A stretch of 64,000 nt of DNA, from NCBI RefSeq assembly GCF_016863615.1, contig NZ_BOPF01000009.1:186001-250000 (forward strand). Reading direction: 5' to 3'. Shown piece by piece: positions 16,624 through 24,984 of this stretch. The notes beneath the pieces were generated by a model. That model was not told the origin of the DNA. It ran no database searches and saw only the letters and a list, made by a program, of their open reading frames with translations. How positions within the stretch are numbered: position 1 is the first letter of the stretch; every line of letters begins with the position of its first letter. A program made the translations under genes and the position numbers. Source of the DNA: Virgisporangium aliadipatigenens (lineage in GTDB: Bacteria > Actinomycetota > Actinomycetes > Mycobacteriales > Micromonosporaceae).

Positions 16624-17193
16624 CTACCACACCCACCGGATCACGGTGATCAGGCCGATGACGGCCAACGCCACGAACGCCAGTCCCGCCGCTGCCGCCA
16701 GCAGGCACGCGAGGCCCTCGGCCCAGGAGCCCGGATCCGATGTCGTGGGGCCCGTCTTCGTCCAGACCACCGGCGTAGACGTTTCCTGGTTCGCCAGTTC
16801 GATCAAATGCGCCAAGCGGTCGCTCGCTGTCGGACCAAGCTTCTCCGTCGGATCCGCTCCGATCCTCAACACCAGCAAGCGCGACCAGGCACTGGGATGC
16901 GCCTTCTCGAAGGCGGAGAGTTCGCGGTCGGTGACGTCCTCCGTGAGGAAGCCCCAACGTCCCGCCTCTACCAGATTGCCGATCTGCCGGTAGACCGCCG
17001 CGCGTTTGGCACGAAGCTCGAGGTCGTCCGGGTCGGCGGCGGCGAGGCTCGCCAAGCGCTGCAGCGCCGGGTGGTAGTGGCCGCGCCGTAGGTCGGCCTC
17101 AACCTTGGCCAGCACCCGGTCCTTCGCCACGACGATCATTGTCGACAGCCCACCGACCGGCCACCAACCCGTTTTCGAGCTGAGTCGACTCAT
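16624..17193 (-). CDS. DUF6584-like membrane-anchored protein
   Basis: This 189-residue protein begins with helical repeats (KDRVLAKVEADLRRGHY, then ALQRLASLAAADPDDLELR, then YRQIGNLVEAGRWGFLTED). This is the pattern of the actinobacterial DUF6584 family, a short TPR-like array. The C-terminus is one strong membrane helix (LLAAAAGLAFVALAVIGLIT), giving a tail-anchored protein. ATG at 17193 is used; an internal ATG at 17139 just before the conserved region is an alternative. Function is unknown. Confidence 0.7.
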   Translation of the reverse strand: MSRLSSKTGWWPVGGLSTMIVVAKDRVLAKVEADLRRGHYHPALQRLASLAAADPDDLELRAKRAAVYRQIGNLVEAGRWGFLTEDVTDRELSAFEKAHPSAWSRLLVLRIGADPTEKLGPTASDRLAHLIELANQETSTPVVWTKTGPTTSDPGSWAEGLACLLAAAAGLAFVALAVIGLITVIRWVW

Positions 17194-17228
17194 GCGAACG
17201 CGTAGGCCCTCTTGACCACCGATTTACT

Positions 17229-17260
17229 CCTTTACTATGGTCCTAGGAAAGCAGTAAGGG
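17229..17260 (+). promoter_or_regulatory. Concentric dyad operator and promoter of the GntR/ABC operon
   Basis: TTACT (17232-17236) and AGTAA (17253-17257) form a dyad around the palindrome CCTAGG (17242-17247), both centred on the same point with five bases on each side. Outer CC and GG pairs extend the symmetry. An extra TTACT lies at 17224-17228. TTGACC (17212-17217) and TACTAT (17233-17238) look like -35 and -10 boxes, so a protein bound here would block the promoter. A TAAGGGGA ribosome site follows. Confidence 0.7.
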
Positions 17261-17266
17261 GATACC

Positions 17267-17662
17267 GTGTTCGTCTTCCGGCTCGACACCCACTCCGGGG
17301 TACCGCCGTATCTGCAACTCGTCCAGCAGGTCCGCCAGGCGGTGCTGCTGGGCTTCCTGCAACCCGGTGACCGCCTCCCGCTCATCCGCGAGGTGGTCGA
17401 GGACCTGGCGATCAACCCCAACACCGTCGCCAAGGCGTACCGGCAGATGGAGCAGGAGAACCTGGTCACCGGCCGGCCCGGCCAGGGCACGTTCGTCAAT
17501 GAACAGCAGTCCGCCGCGATGTCGGCGTCGACGTACACGTCGCTGCGCCGCGGCCTGGCGACCTGGCTGCGCCGCGCCTACGCGGCCGGCCTCGACGAGC
17601 AGGCGGTCAACGCGCTTTTTACTTCCGTCCACCAGCAGACGAGGAATGAGGACGTGGCGTGA
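17267..17662 (+). CDS. GntR-family repressor, YtrA-like
   Basis: This 131-residue protein has the short YtrA layout: an N-terminal winged HTH (PYLQLVQQVRQAVLLGFLQ, then INPNTVAKAYRQMEQENLV with the GRPGQGTFV wing) and only about 50 further helical residues, too few for an effector domain of the FadR type. YtrA regulators repress ABC transporter operons that they lead, often in response to cell-wall stress. The GTG at 17267 follows TAAGGGGA. Its stop overlaps the GTG of the ATPase. The dyad just upstream is the likely autoregulatory operator. Confidence 0.9.
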   Translation: MFVFRLDTHSGVPPYLQLVQQVRQAVLLGFLQPGDRLPLIREVVEDLAINPNTVAKAYRQMEQENLVTGRPGQGTFVNEQQSAAMSASTYTSLRRGLATWLRRAYAAGLDEQAVNALFTSVHQQTRNEDVA

Positions 17663-18558
17663 CAGCGACCGAGTTCGCGCTGCGCACCGACGGACTGGGC
17701 AAGCGGTACCGGAAGGGCTGGGCGCTGCGCGACTGCACCCTTGCCCTGCCGGCGGGCGGCGTGATCGCCCTGGTCGGGCCGAACGGCGCGGGCAAGACCA
17801 CGCTGCTGCGCCTGATCGTCGGGTTGCTGGCACCGAGCACCGGCACGGTGGAGGTGCTCGGCCACGACGTCACCGCCAGCACCCCGCAAACCCTGTCCCG
17901 GGTCGGGTTCCTGGCCCAGGACCACCCGTTGTACAAGCGCTTCACCGTCGCCGAGATGCTCCGCTTCGGCCGGGCCTGCAACCTGCGGTTCGACCAGGGG
18001 CTGGCCGAGCGCCGGCTGGCGAAGCTCGGCATCCCGCTCGACCGCCGGGCCGGCACGCTCTCCGGCGGGCAGCAGGCACAGGTCGCGTTGGCTCTGGCCC
18101 TGGCGAAGCGGCCGGACCTGCTCGTCCTCGACGAGCCGGTGGCCAGCCTCGACCCGCTGGCCCGGCACGAGTTCCTGCAGGTCCTCATGGGCGCGGTGGC
18201 CGAAGGCGGGGTGACCGTCCTGTTCTCCTCGCACGTCGTGCACGAACTGGAGCGCGTCTGCGACCACCTGGTCGTGCTCAACCACGGCCGGGTTACGCTC
18301 ACCGGTGACATCGACACCCTCCTCGCCGAGCACCGGCTGCTCGTCGGCCCGCGCACGACGACCGACCTCGACCGGGCCGGCACCGTCGTGGAGGCCGTCC
18401 ACAGCGACCGGCACACCACCCTGCTGGTACGCGACGGCGCGATCCCGGCCGCGCCCGGGTGGCAGGCCCGGCCGATCGCGCTGGAGGACCTGGTGCTGGC
18501 GTACCTGCGCCGGCCGTTCGAGCCGAGCGCCGCGGCCACGTCGGGGGCGGCGGCATGA
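17659..18558 (+). CDS. ABC transporter ATP-binding protein (YtrB-like)
   Basis: This 299-residue ATPase has Walker A GPNGAGKTT (residues 40-48), signature LSGGQQAQVALAL (about 134) and Walker B LLVLDEPVAS (about 154), with the switch His in FSSHVVHELE. The last 80 residues are a variable domain typical of ABC-2 exporters. The GTG start overlaps the repressor stop (GTGA), and its stop overlaps the permease ATG, so all three genes are translationally coupled. Export of a cell-envelope-active compound is likely by family, but the substrate is unknown. Confidence 0.92.
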   Translation: MTATEFALRTDGLGKRYRKGWALRDCTLALPAGGVIALVGPNGAGKTTLLRLIVGLLAPSTGTVEVLGHDVTASTPQTLSRVGFLAQDHPLYKRFTVAEMLRFGRACNLRFDQGLAERRLAKLGIPLDRRAGTLSGGQQAQVALALALAKRPDLLVLDEPVASLDPLARHEFLQVLMGAVAEGGVTVLFSSHVVHELERVCDHLVVLNHGRVTLTGDIDTLLAEHRLLVGPRTTTDLDRAGTVVEAVHSDRHTTLLVRDGAIPAAPGWQARPIALEDLVLAYLRRPFEPSAAATSGAAA

Positions 18559-19526
18559 CGTGGTTGATCTGGCGTCAGCACCGGACCGAGGTCTGCGTCC
18601 TGGGTCTGCTTGTCGGCATGTTCGGCGTTGCCCTGCTCGTGCTCGGGGAACAGGCCCACGCCCTGTTCCCCGGCGGTGCCGCCCGCTGCGCGGGAGAGAC
18701 CGGCGTCTACGAGGCCTGCGTGGCCTCCTTCCGTCGGCTCGACGAGGAGTACGGGTTCATCGAGAACCTCCTGGCGGGCTTCTATCTGGTTCCCGTCGTC
18801 ATCGGTGCGTTCCTCGGTGCGCCGCTGCTCGCGCGCGAACTGGAGGACGGCACCTGGCAGCTCGCCTGGACGCAGGCCGTCCCGCGGATGCGCTGGCTGG
18901 CGGCCAAGCTCGCGGCCCTGGCCGGTGTCACCGTCGCGCTCACCGGGATGTTCACCGCGGTGCTCACCTGGTTCCGTCAGCCGTTCGACGCGTGGGAGGG
19001 GCGGTTCCAGTACGACGCCTTCGACGTGGAGGGACTTGTTCCGGTGGCGTACGCGCTGTTCGCGTTCGGCGTCGCCACCGCCGCCGGGGCGATCCTGCGG
19101 CGCAGCCTGCCCGCGTTCGGCGTCGCGTTCGGGGCGTTCCTCGCCGTCCGGATGTCGGTGGCGATGTTGGCCCGTCCGGCGTACGCCACCCCGCTCACCG
19201 CCATGGAGCCGGTCCCCGTCGGCGGCCCGGAGGAGCAGGCGGGGCCCGTGCCCAGTTCCGCCGACTGGATGATCGAACACGGCTACGCGGACGCCACCGG
19301 GCGCAGGCTGAGCTGGGCCGAGTACTACGAGCTGGAGGCCACCGCCAACCGGGCCGGCACCAACCTCCACCAATTCCTGCACACGAAGGGCATCCAGGAG
19401 TTCACGGTCTACCACCCGGCCGACCGGTTCTGGACGTTCCAGCTCATCGAGGCGGCGCTGTTCGTCGCCGTCGCGGCGATCCTGATCGGTGTGGTGGTGT
19501 GGCGGGTACGGCGCCGGATGATCTGA
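18555..19526 (+). CDS. ABC-2 type transporter permease
   Basis: This 323-residue membrane protein starts with the motif MTWLIWRQHRTE common in actinomycete ABC-2 permeases paired with YtrA-type regulators. It has about six hydrophobic segments and a long extracellular loop (about residues 215-290) before the last helix. The conserved ELEDGTWQLAWTQ segment (about residue 95) is the cytoplasmic coupling helix of this group. The ATG overlaps the ATPase stop. It ends the operon. Confidence 0.88.
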   Translation: MTWLIWRQHRTEVCVLGLLVGMFGVALLVLGEQAHALFPGGAARCAGETGVYEACVASFRRLDEEYGFIENLLAGFYLVPVVIGAFLGAPLLARELEDGTWQLAWTQAVPRMRWLAAKLAALAGVTVALTGMFTAVLTWFRQPFDAWEGRFQYDAFDVEGLVPVAYALFAFGVATAAGAILRRSLPAFGVAFGAFLAVRMSVAMLARPAYATPLTAMEPVPVGGPEEQAGPVPSSADWMIEHGYADATGRRLSWAEYYELEATANRAGTNLHQFLHTKGIQEFTVYHPADRFWTFQLIEAALFVAVAAILIGVVVWRVRRRMI

Positions 19527-19573
19527 TGCCCTGACGAGTTGCCAGAACGATCCGCCGCGCCTCGGACACCGGA

Positions 19574-19741
19574 TCAGCCCTCGAGCAACGAGCCGTCCGA
19601 CCAGACGTCTTCATATCCGGGCGCCAGCAGAAAACGCCATCCGGCCGGCAGGGCGAGGTAGACCATCAACTCGGGCCGCTGATGCACGAGGTGCCGGAGG
19701 GGATGCCGCAGCCCGTTGATCGGCAGCTCCGTCCAGGACAA
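19574..19741 (-). pseudogene. Possible C-terminal remnant of a small protein
   Basis: About 55 codons ending at TGA (19574) read like real protein (ELMVYLALPAGWRFLL, then APGYEDVWSDGSLLEG), whereas sequence upstream in the same frame is Arg-rich noise. The aromatic, acidic end resembles small immunity-type proteins, but no family is named. There is no plausible start, so it is either the tail of a truncated gene or chance. Confidence 0.3.
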
Positions 19742-19788
19742 TCCATCCCGACCGCGAGCATCTCGTCCGGTCCGACCGGGTCGGGCCG

Positions 19789-20346
19789 TTACGGCACGGT
19801 CCAGGACGGTTCCAGGTCGACCAGGTCGTGGGCGATCGCGTCGCCGCAGTCCGCGGCGTGCCGGTCGTGATCGGTGACAGTTCGCCAGCGGCTCAGGACG
19901 AGAAACTCCGTCGCGCCGTCCTGGGCGAACGCGCAACCGAGCATCCCGGGCGCCGCGGTCATAGCCGCATTCCGGGCCTCGACGAACTCAGCCCGACGAT
20001 GCACCGGGACCCTGCAGTGGGCCAGTCTCAGCAGTTCGGCGGAACCGGTCGCGGCGAACAAGCCTGCGCCGACGTCGAGGCGATGTTCGAACAGCCGCAC
20101 CTCGGTCCCGTGGTACGTGCCGGCCTGCCCGGCGGCGATCCCGTCGTGCGCACCGGCCATGAACGCCCGATAGCCGGCCTCGTCGGCCCAACCGCCGACG
20201 ATGTGCGCCACCCCGTCGAACCGGCGACTCCAGCCTCCGCACTGCCCGATGAACCCCGCACAGCGGCGGGCCTCGACCCACCCCTGTTGCCCGCGATGGA
20301 ACGCGGCCCGGTCACCGACCCGCACGACCACCCATTTGATCAACAC
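19789..20346 (-). CDS. DUF4937/YdbC-like protein
   Basis: This 185-residue protein looks like two tandem ABM/ferredoxin-like halves. The first reads LIKWVVVRVGDRAAFHRGQQ, then GFIGQCGGW and HIVGGWADEAGYRAFM. The second reads FVEARNAAMTAAPGMLGCAF, then FLVLSRW. This matches the YdbC-like group of small monooxygenase-fold proteins. The GTG at 20346 is preceded by GAGG close to the start. Function is unknown. It appears monocistronic. Confidence 0.65.
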   Translation of the reverse strand: MLIKWVVVRVGDRAAFHRGQQGWVEARRCAGFIGQCGGWSRRFDGVAHIVGGWADEAGYRAFMAGAHDGIAAGQAGTYHGTEVRLFEHRLDVGAGLFAATGSAELLRLAHCRVPVHRRAEFVEARNAAMTAAPGMLGCAFAQDGATEFLVLSRWRTVTDHDRHAADCGDAIAHDLVDLEPSWTVP

Positions 20347-20428
20347 GCCTCGACCGTAGCGCCGGGCGCACCGCTCCACGCCGCGATCGGGGCCTCGGCG
20401 GCACCGGCCGATCCGCAGGATTCGCCGT

Positions 20429-20557
20429 TCAGCGACCGCGCCGCAGGAACAGGGTCCACACGGCGTAGAGCAGGAGGGCGATACAGAACGCTACGCAGAT
20501 CAGCCCGAAGGCCGTGCTGCCCTGGTACGGACGGGCCAGAATCGGATCGTCAGCCAT
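20429..20557 (-). CDS. Small single-helix membrane protein
   Basis: This is a 42-residue protein: about 15 polar residues (MADDPILARPYQGST), a single membrane helix (FGLICVAFCIALLLYAVWTL) and a basic end (FLRRGR). A GGAGGGC stretch lies ten bases before the ATG at 20557. Such small membrane proteins of unknown role are common in actinomycetes. It stands between the YdbC-like gene and the SDR gene. Confidence 0.6.
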   Translation of the reverse strand: MADDPILARPYQGSTAFGLICVAFCIALLLYAVWTLFLRRGR

Positions 20558-20699
20558 CCCTGCGGCCCTCCGCTGCCACGGGCGCGCCCCGCCCGATGCG
20601 CGCGAGTGTACGACGACCCGGTCGCACCTGACGGCGGACCGGGAGACGAAAGCCGCCCCGTGCCGGCGGACCCGAGCGGCCCGCCGGTACGGGGTTCCG

Positions 20700-21602
20700 T
20701 CAGCTCGTGCGGGGCGAGAGCAGGTCCTCGAGCCCGACCCGGCGGTAGAACTCCGTCCGGACCCGGTCCCCCACGGCGTTGACGACCTCGGCCCCGTCGT
20801 CCGCGGGGTCGACGTGCACGCGGAACGGCCGGCGCCCCTTGGGCGTGGCGACCAGGTCGACCACGGCCCTGGCGACCTCCGCCGGGTCCTGGTCGTCGGG
20901 TGCGAGGGCGGCAAGCCGTTCGCCGATCTGGCCCATCAGGCCGGCGTACTCGGCTTCGTAGTCCGCGGCCACGGTGGAGTCCTCGGCGTGTCCGGCGTTG
21001 GCGAAGTGGTTGGTGCCGACGGTGAAGGAACCGGGCACCACGATCGCGGTGTCCACGCCGAACCGGGCCAGTTCGGCCGCGTAACTGACGGCGAGCGAGT
21101 CCATGCCGGCCTTGGCCGCGAAGTAGGGCGCGAGGTACGGCGGGGTGCCGCCCCGGGTGCTCGACGAACCGATCCACACGACCAGGCCGTCGCGCCGCGC
21201 CCGCATGTGGGGCAGCACCGCGCGGTTGACCCGCTGGGTCGACAGCACGTTGGTGTCGTAGGCCTGGGCCAGTTGCTCGGGGGTGAAGGCCTCGGTGGGC
21301 CCGAGCACCATGTGGCCGGCGTTGTGCACCAGCACGTCGATCCGGCCGGTCTCGTCGAGGACGGTGGCGACCGCACGGTCGATGGACCGCTGGTCGACCA
21401 CGTCGAGTTCGACCGGGCGGAGGGTCACGCCGTGCTCGGTCGCGTAGGTGCGGGCGTCCTCGGCGGCCCGCTGGTTCCTGGTGTCGACGTGGCGCATGCC
21501 GGCGTACACGATGTGCCCGGCGTCGGCGAGGGCGCGCACGGTGAGGGCGCCGAAGCCGCTCGACGCGCCGGTGACGAGAACGGTCCTGTCGGTGGTGGTC
21601 AT
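20700..21602 (-). CDS. Short-chain dehydrogenase/reductase
   Basis: This 300-residue NAD(P)-dependent oxidoreductase has the Rossmann motif TGASSGFG (residues 10-17), NNAGH-like VHNAGHM, catalytic Ser in IGSSST, and YLAPYFAAKAG with the YxxxK catalytic pair. The C-terminal 100 residues are extended, as in atypical classical SDRs that use a variety of carbonyls. It is the second gene of a pair transcribed from the divergent region near 22.4 kb; 38 bases separate it from the upstream SDR. Both are probably controlled by the TetR at 22488. Confidence 0.88.
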   Translation of the reverse strand: MTTTDRTVLVTGASSGFGALTVRALADAGHIVYAGMRHVDTRNQRAAEDARTYATEHGVTLRPVELDVVDQRSIDRAVATVLDETGRIDVLVHNAGHMVLGPTEAFTPEQLAQAYDTNVLSTQRVNRAVLPHMRARRDGLVVWIGSSSTRGGTPPYLAPYFAAKAGMDSLAVSYAAELARFGVDTAIVVPGSFTVGTNHFANAGHAEDSTVAADYEAEYAGLMGQIGERLAALAPDDQDPAEVARAVVDLVATPKGRRPFRVHVDPADDGAEVVNAVGDRVRTEFYRRVGLEDLLSPRTS

Positions 21603-21640
21603 GTCGTTACCTCTCTTCGGTCGTGTGCTGTCGTCGGATG

Positions 21641-22393
21641 TCAGGCGATGCCGCCGTTGACGTAGAGCACCTGCCCGTTGACCCAGCGGGCCCGGCCGGC
21701 CAGGAACGCCACGGCGTCGGCGATGTCGGTGGGCACTCCCAGCCGTTCCAGGGGCGGCATGGCGGCCAGCCGGTCGATCGCCTCCTGCGGCTTCCCGTCG
21801 AGGAACAGCGGGGTCGCGGTGGGGCCGGGGGCGATGGCGTTGACCGTGATGTCGCGCCCGCGCAGTTCCTTGGCGAGGATCATGGTCATCGCGTCGACGG
21901 CGCCCTTGGTGGCGGCGTACGCCGCGTAGGTGGGCAGCGCCAGCTTCACCACGGTGCTGGAGAAGTTGATGATCGCGCCGCCGCTGCGCAGCCGCTTCAC
22001 CGCCTCCTTCGCGACCACGAAGGTGCCGCGCACGTTCGTGCGGTGCATCCGGTCGAAGTCGTCGAGATCGAGTTCGGCCAGTGGCGACAGCAGCATGATC
22101 CCGGCGCTGTGCACCAGCACGTCGACGCCGCCGAGTTCCCGTTCGACCGCATCGAACATCGTGGCGACGGCGTCCTCGTCGGCGACGTCCGCGCCCACGA
22201 CGAGCGCGGTGGCACCGGCGTCGCGAGCCGCGCGGGCGACGTCCTCCGCCTTGTCGCGACTGCCCGCGTAGTGCACCGCCACGGCGAAGCCGTCGGCGGC
22301 CAGGCGCTCGACGACAGCGGCGCCGATGCCGCCGGATCCGCCCGTGACGAGCGCGACGCGCGGAGCCGTCCCGGTGTCAGTGGAGATCGTCAT
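21641..22393 (-). CDS. Short-chain dehydrogenase/reductase, FabG-like
   Basis: This 250-residue classical SDR has cofactor motif TGGSGGIG (residues 17-24), VHSAGIM, Ser in NFSSTV, and YAAYAATKGAVDA supplying Tyr and Lys. The segment VYAGSRDKAEDVAR after the second strand suggests NADP use. A GAGGGCAAG ribosome site precedes the ATG at 22393. It is divergent from a TetR regulator with a perfect dyad in the 94 bases between them, so it is probably repressed by that protein. Confidence 0.9.
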   Translation of the reverse strand: MTISTDTGTAPRVALVTGGSGGIGAAVVERLAADGFAVAVHYAGSRDKAEDVARAARDAGATALVVGADVADEDAVATMFDAVERELGGVDVLVHSAGIMLLSPLAELDLDDFDRMHRTNVRGTFVVAKEAVKRLRSGGAIINFSSTVVKLALPTYAAYAATKGAVDAMTMILAKELRGRDITVNAIAPGPTATPLFLDGKPQEAIDRLAAMPPLERLGVPTDIADAVAFLAGRARWVNGQVLYVNGGIA

Positions 22394-22456
22394 GTCTTGC
22401 CCTCGCTCTCGATCGGGATCGCCGTGTTATGTACGCTGAGTTCATATAACCATAAA

Positions 22457-22471
22457 TGAACGCACCGTTCA
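22457..22471 (+). promoter_or_regulatory. Likely TetR operator between SDR pair and TetR gene
   Basis: TGAACG-CAC-CGTTCA is a perfect 6-bp inverted repeat with a three-base spacer. It lies between a -10-like TATAAC (22445-22450) and the AGGGAG ribosome site of the TetR gene. A second, looser dyad (TTCAT...ATGAA) sits at 22441-22460. Size and position fit autorepression and control of the divergent SDR operon. Confidence 0.65.
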
Positions 22472-22487
22472 ATAGGGAGTGTGTGAC

Positions 22488-23075
22488 ATGGCTCGCGGAC
22501 GACGGCCCACGAACGAGGTCCGGCGCGACGTGCTGACGGCGGCCGGCCGGCTGCTGCTCGACGAGGGCATCCAGCGGTTCACCGTCGAACGGGTCGCCGC
22601 CGAGAGCGGCGCCAGCAAGGTGACGATCTACAAGCTCTGGCCGTCCAAGGGCGCGCTGGCGCTCGCGGGTTACTTCGCGACCGTCGAACAGGTGCTGGAG
22701 TTCCCCGACACCGGCGACCTCGAGCGCGACCTGCGGACCCAGTTGCACGCCTTCGTCGAACTCCTCACGACGACGAAGGCCGGCCCCGTCGTACGGGGAC
22801 TCATCTCCGAGGCGCAGCGGGACCCCGTCCTCATGCGGGCCTACCTGGAGTCGTACTCCGGCCCACGGCGCCGGCTGGCCGTCGAGCGCCTGGAGGCGGC
22901 ACGGGCCGCCGGCCAACTGGGCCCGGACGTCGACACCGAAGCGGTCGTGGACCAACTGTGGGGCGCGTGCTACCACCGGCTGCTGCTGCCCGACCAGCCG
23001 CTCGACACCGCGTTCGCCGACCGGCTGCTCGCCCACCTCTTCCGCGGGATCGGCCACCGCGGGCGCCGTCCGTAG
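22488..23075 (+). CDS. TetR/AcrR-family repressor
   Basis: This 195-residue protein has an N-terminal TetR HTH (RRDVLTAAGRLLLDEGIQRF, then VAAESGASKVTIYKLWPSKG) and an alpha-helical C-terminal domain of the TetR_C_11-like kind (LTTTKAGPVVRGLISEAQRD). AGGGAG ends eight bases before the ATG, favouring it over the GTG nine bases upstream. The ligand is unknown; the divergent oxidoreductases suggest a carbonyl or quinone. Confidence 0.9.
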   Translation: MARGRRPTNEVRRDVLTAAGRLLLDEGIQRFTVERVAAESGASKVTIYKLWPSKGALALAGYFATVEQVLEFPDTGDLERDLRTQLHAFVELLTTTKAGPVVRGLISEAQRDPVLMRAYLESYSGPRRRLAVERLEAARAAGQLGPDVDTEAVVDQLWGACYHRLLLPDQPLDTAFADRLLAHLFRGIGHRGRRP

Positions 23076-23110
23076 GATCGTGACGGCGATCGATACGCGG
23101 GGAGGCTGCG

Positions 23111-24337
23111 ATGAGACTGCGGCGGGTGTCCGTGCCGGGACAGGTCCGGGGCGTCGTGGTCGGCGACCCGACCGGTCCGATCTTCCTCACCGGGTACGAC
23201 CGCGACGCTCAGACCGCCGTGCTCACCGCCGTGGATCCGGCGGGTGGGACCGTGTGGCGGCACGAGTACCAGGGACGGCCCGGATCCCCACGCGCTCTTT
23301 CCGGGGGAACGGTGTGGATCGCGCACAGCGGCCCGGACGGCCATCGCTTCACCGAACTGAGCGCGGACGGCGAGGTGCTGCACGCCGTCGACGCCGAGCA
23401 CGAGCCGCACGAGCACTTCGGCGCGTTCGTCGTGCTGCCGGACGGGTTTCTCGTGACGTGGCTGCCGGCCGATCCCGGACGCCGCACATCGGCCGAACGA
23501 CCGCCGCGCGCCGCACGGCACGACCGCGGCGGCGGCACCGTCTGGTCCACCCCGCTGCCGGTCGAACGGCTGTCGTTCCCCGGCGTCGTCGAGGCGGGCG
23601 TGCACACCGGCTGGGAAACGCGGCCGATGCGACCGTGGAAGCCGACCATGATCGCGGCCGGCCGACCGGAGCCGCTGCTCGTGTCGGGCGATCGGGCGCT
23701 GGTCGGTATCACCGATCAGAGCAGCGGCATCGGCATCTGCGCCGTCCTCGACACCGCGGACGGGCGGGTCGTCACGGTCACGCCGCCCGGCCCCTACGGA
23801 TACAAGGCCATCGCCGGCGCCGGCGCGTTCCTGGTCGGGATGCAGGGCTACGGCGCCTTCACCGCGACGCTCTACGGCCGCGACGGGCACCCGGTGCAGA
23901 CCTGGCCGAGTCACGCGCAGTGGCTCGTCGACCGGCACGGCACGATCAGCGGCCCCGAGTCGGAGAACGTCCTGCCGTCGAACTCGGCGTTCCGGATCCT
24001 GGAGCCGGACGGATCGCTGCGCGGCGGGCCGCCGCTGGGCGGCTACTACACCACCCATCCGGCGCTCGACGCCGACGGTACCGCCGTGTTCTGGCGCGAC
24101 GGGAGGATCCGCGCGATCGGCCCGGACCTCGTCGAGCGCACCCTGCTGGACCTGCCCGCGAACGACGTGGTCGCGATGAGCCGGATCGTCTTGCTGCCGC
24201 AGGGCCTCGTCGCGTTCCGGATGGACCGCGAACTGCTCCTGCTGCACGACACCGGCCTCGCGGAACTCGACAGCGGCCCGTGGCCGTGCGGCGCCGGCAA
24301 CCTCCAGGGCAACCCCGTCGCCGGCCCGCCCTCCTAG
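23111..24337 (+). CDS. Beta-propeller protein of unknown function
   Basis: This 408-residue protein has repeated PQQ-like strands (DPAGGTVWRHEYQG, LSGGTVWIAHSGPDG, DTADGRVVTVTPPG, DGTAVFWRDGRIRAIGP), so a propeller fold is likely. There is no signal peptide, so it is probably cytoplasmic. GGGGAGG lies seven bases before the ATG. It follows the TetR gene by 35 bases and may be co-transcribed with it. Its stop and the stop of the convergent response regulator share the tetranucleotide CTAG. Confidence 0.65.
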   Translation: MRLRRVSVPGQVRGVVVGDPTGPIFLTGYDRDAQTAVLTAVDPAGGTVWRHEYQGRPGSPRALSGGTVWIAHSGPDGHRFTELSADGEVLHAVDAEHEPHEHFGAFVVLPDGFLVTWLPADPGRRTSAERPPRAARHDRGGGTVWSTPLPVERLSFPGVVEAGVHTGWETRPMRPWKPTMIAAGRPEPLLVSGDRALVGITDQSSGIGICAVLDTADGRVVTVTPPGPYGYKAIAGAGAFLVGMQGYGAFTATLYGRDGHPVQTWPSHAQWLVDRHGTISGPESENVLPSNSAFRILEPDGSLRGGPPLGGYYTTHPALDADGTAVFWRDGRIRAIGPDLVERTLLDLPANDVVAMSRIVLLPQGLVAFRMDRELLLLHDTGLAELDSGPWPCGAGNLQGNPVAGPPS

Positions 24338-24984
24338 GAACCGCTGTCCCGGCGCAGGTAGGCCAGGACGGCGAGCACCCGACGGTGGCCGTCGGTGTCG
24401 GGCGGCAGGTCCAGTTTGGCCAGGATGTTGTTGATGTGCTTGGCGACCGCCGCGTCGCTGACCGCGAACTCGCGGGCGATTGCCGCGTTCGACCGCCCCT
24501 CGGCGATGCGTGCCAGCACCTCGCCCTCGCGCTGGGTGAGTCGTTCGATGGGTGCGCGCATGCGGCGCTGGGCGAGGAACCTACGTACGACTTCGGGGTC
24601 GATCACCGTGCCGCCCGCCACCACCTGTTCGATGGCCGCGAGGAACTCGGGGATCTCGCCGACGCGGTCCTTGAGGAGGTATCCGACGCCGGCGCCCAGT
24701 TCGACCAGTTCGGCGGCGTAGGTGTGTTCGAGATACTGCGAGAGCACCAGGATCGGCAGACCCGGATGGGCGCGGCGCAGCTGGAGTGCCGCACGCAGGC
24801 CCTCGTCGCGGAACGCCGGTGGCATGCGGATGTCGGTGATGACCGCGTCCGGCCGCTGCCCCGCGACGGCCGCCAGGAGCGCGTCGGCGTCGGCTACGGC
24901 CGTCACCTCGTGGCCGGCGTTGACCAGGATGAGTGTGAGCCCCTCCCGCAGCAGCGCGGAGTCCTCGGCGATCAGGAGGCGCAC
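24334..24984 (-). CDS. NarL-family response regulator
   Basis: This 216-residue protein has a receiver domain (IAEDSALLREG; phospho-acceptor Asp in AVITDIRMP; Ser in LVLSQYLE; Lys in YLLKDRVG) and a LuxR HTH (LTQREGEVLARIAEGRSNAA) near the end. The GTG start overlaps the kinase 3' end by 13 bases. It is the partner of the kinase just upstream, and the divergent ABC exporter is its most likely target. Confidence 0.9.
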   Translation of the reverse strand: MRLLIAEDSALLREGLTLILVNAGHEVTAVADADALLAAVAGQRPDAVITDIRMPPAFRDEGLRAALQLRRAHPGLPILVLSQYLEHTYAAELVELGAGVGYLLKDRVGEIPEFLAAIEQVVAGGTVIDPEVVRRFLAQRRMRAPIERLTQREGEVLARIAEGRSNAAIAREFAVSDAAVAKHINNILAKLDLPPDTDGHRRVLAVLAYLRRDSGS

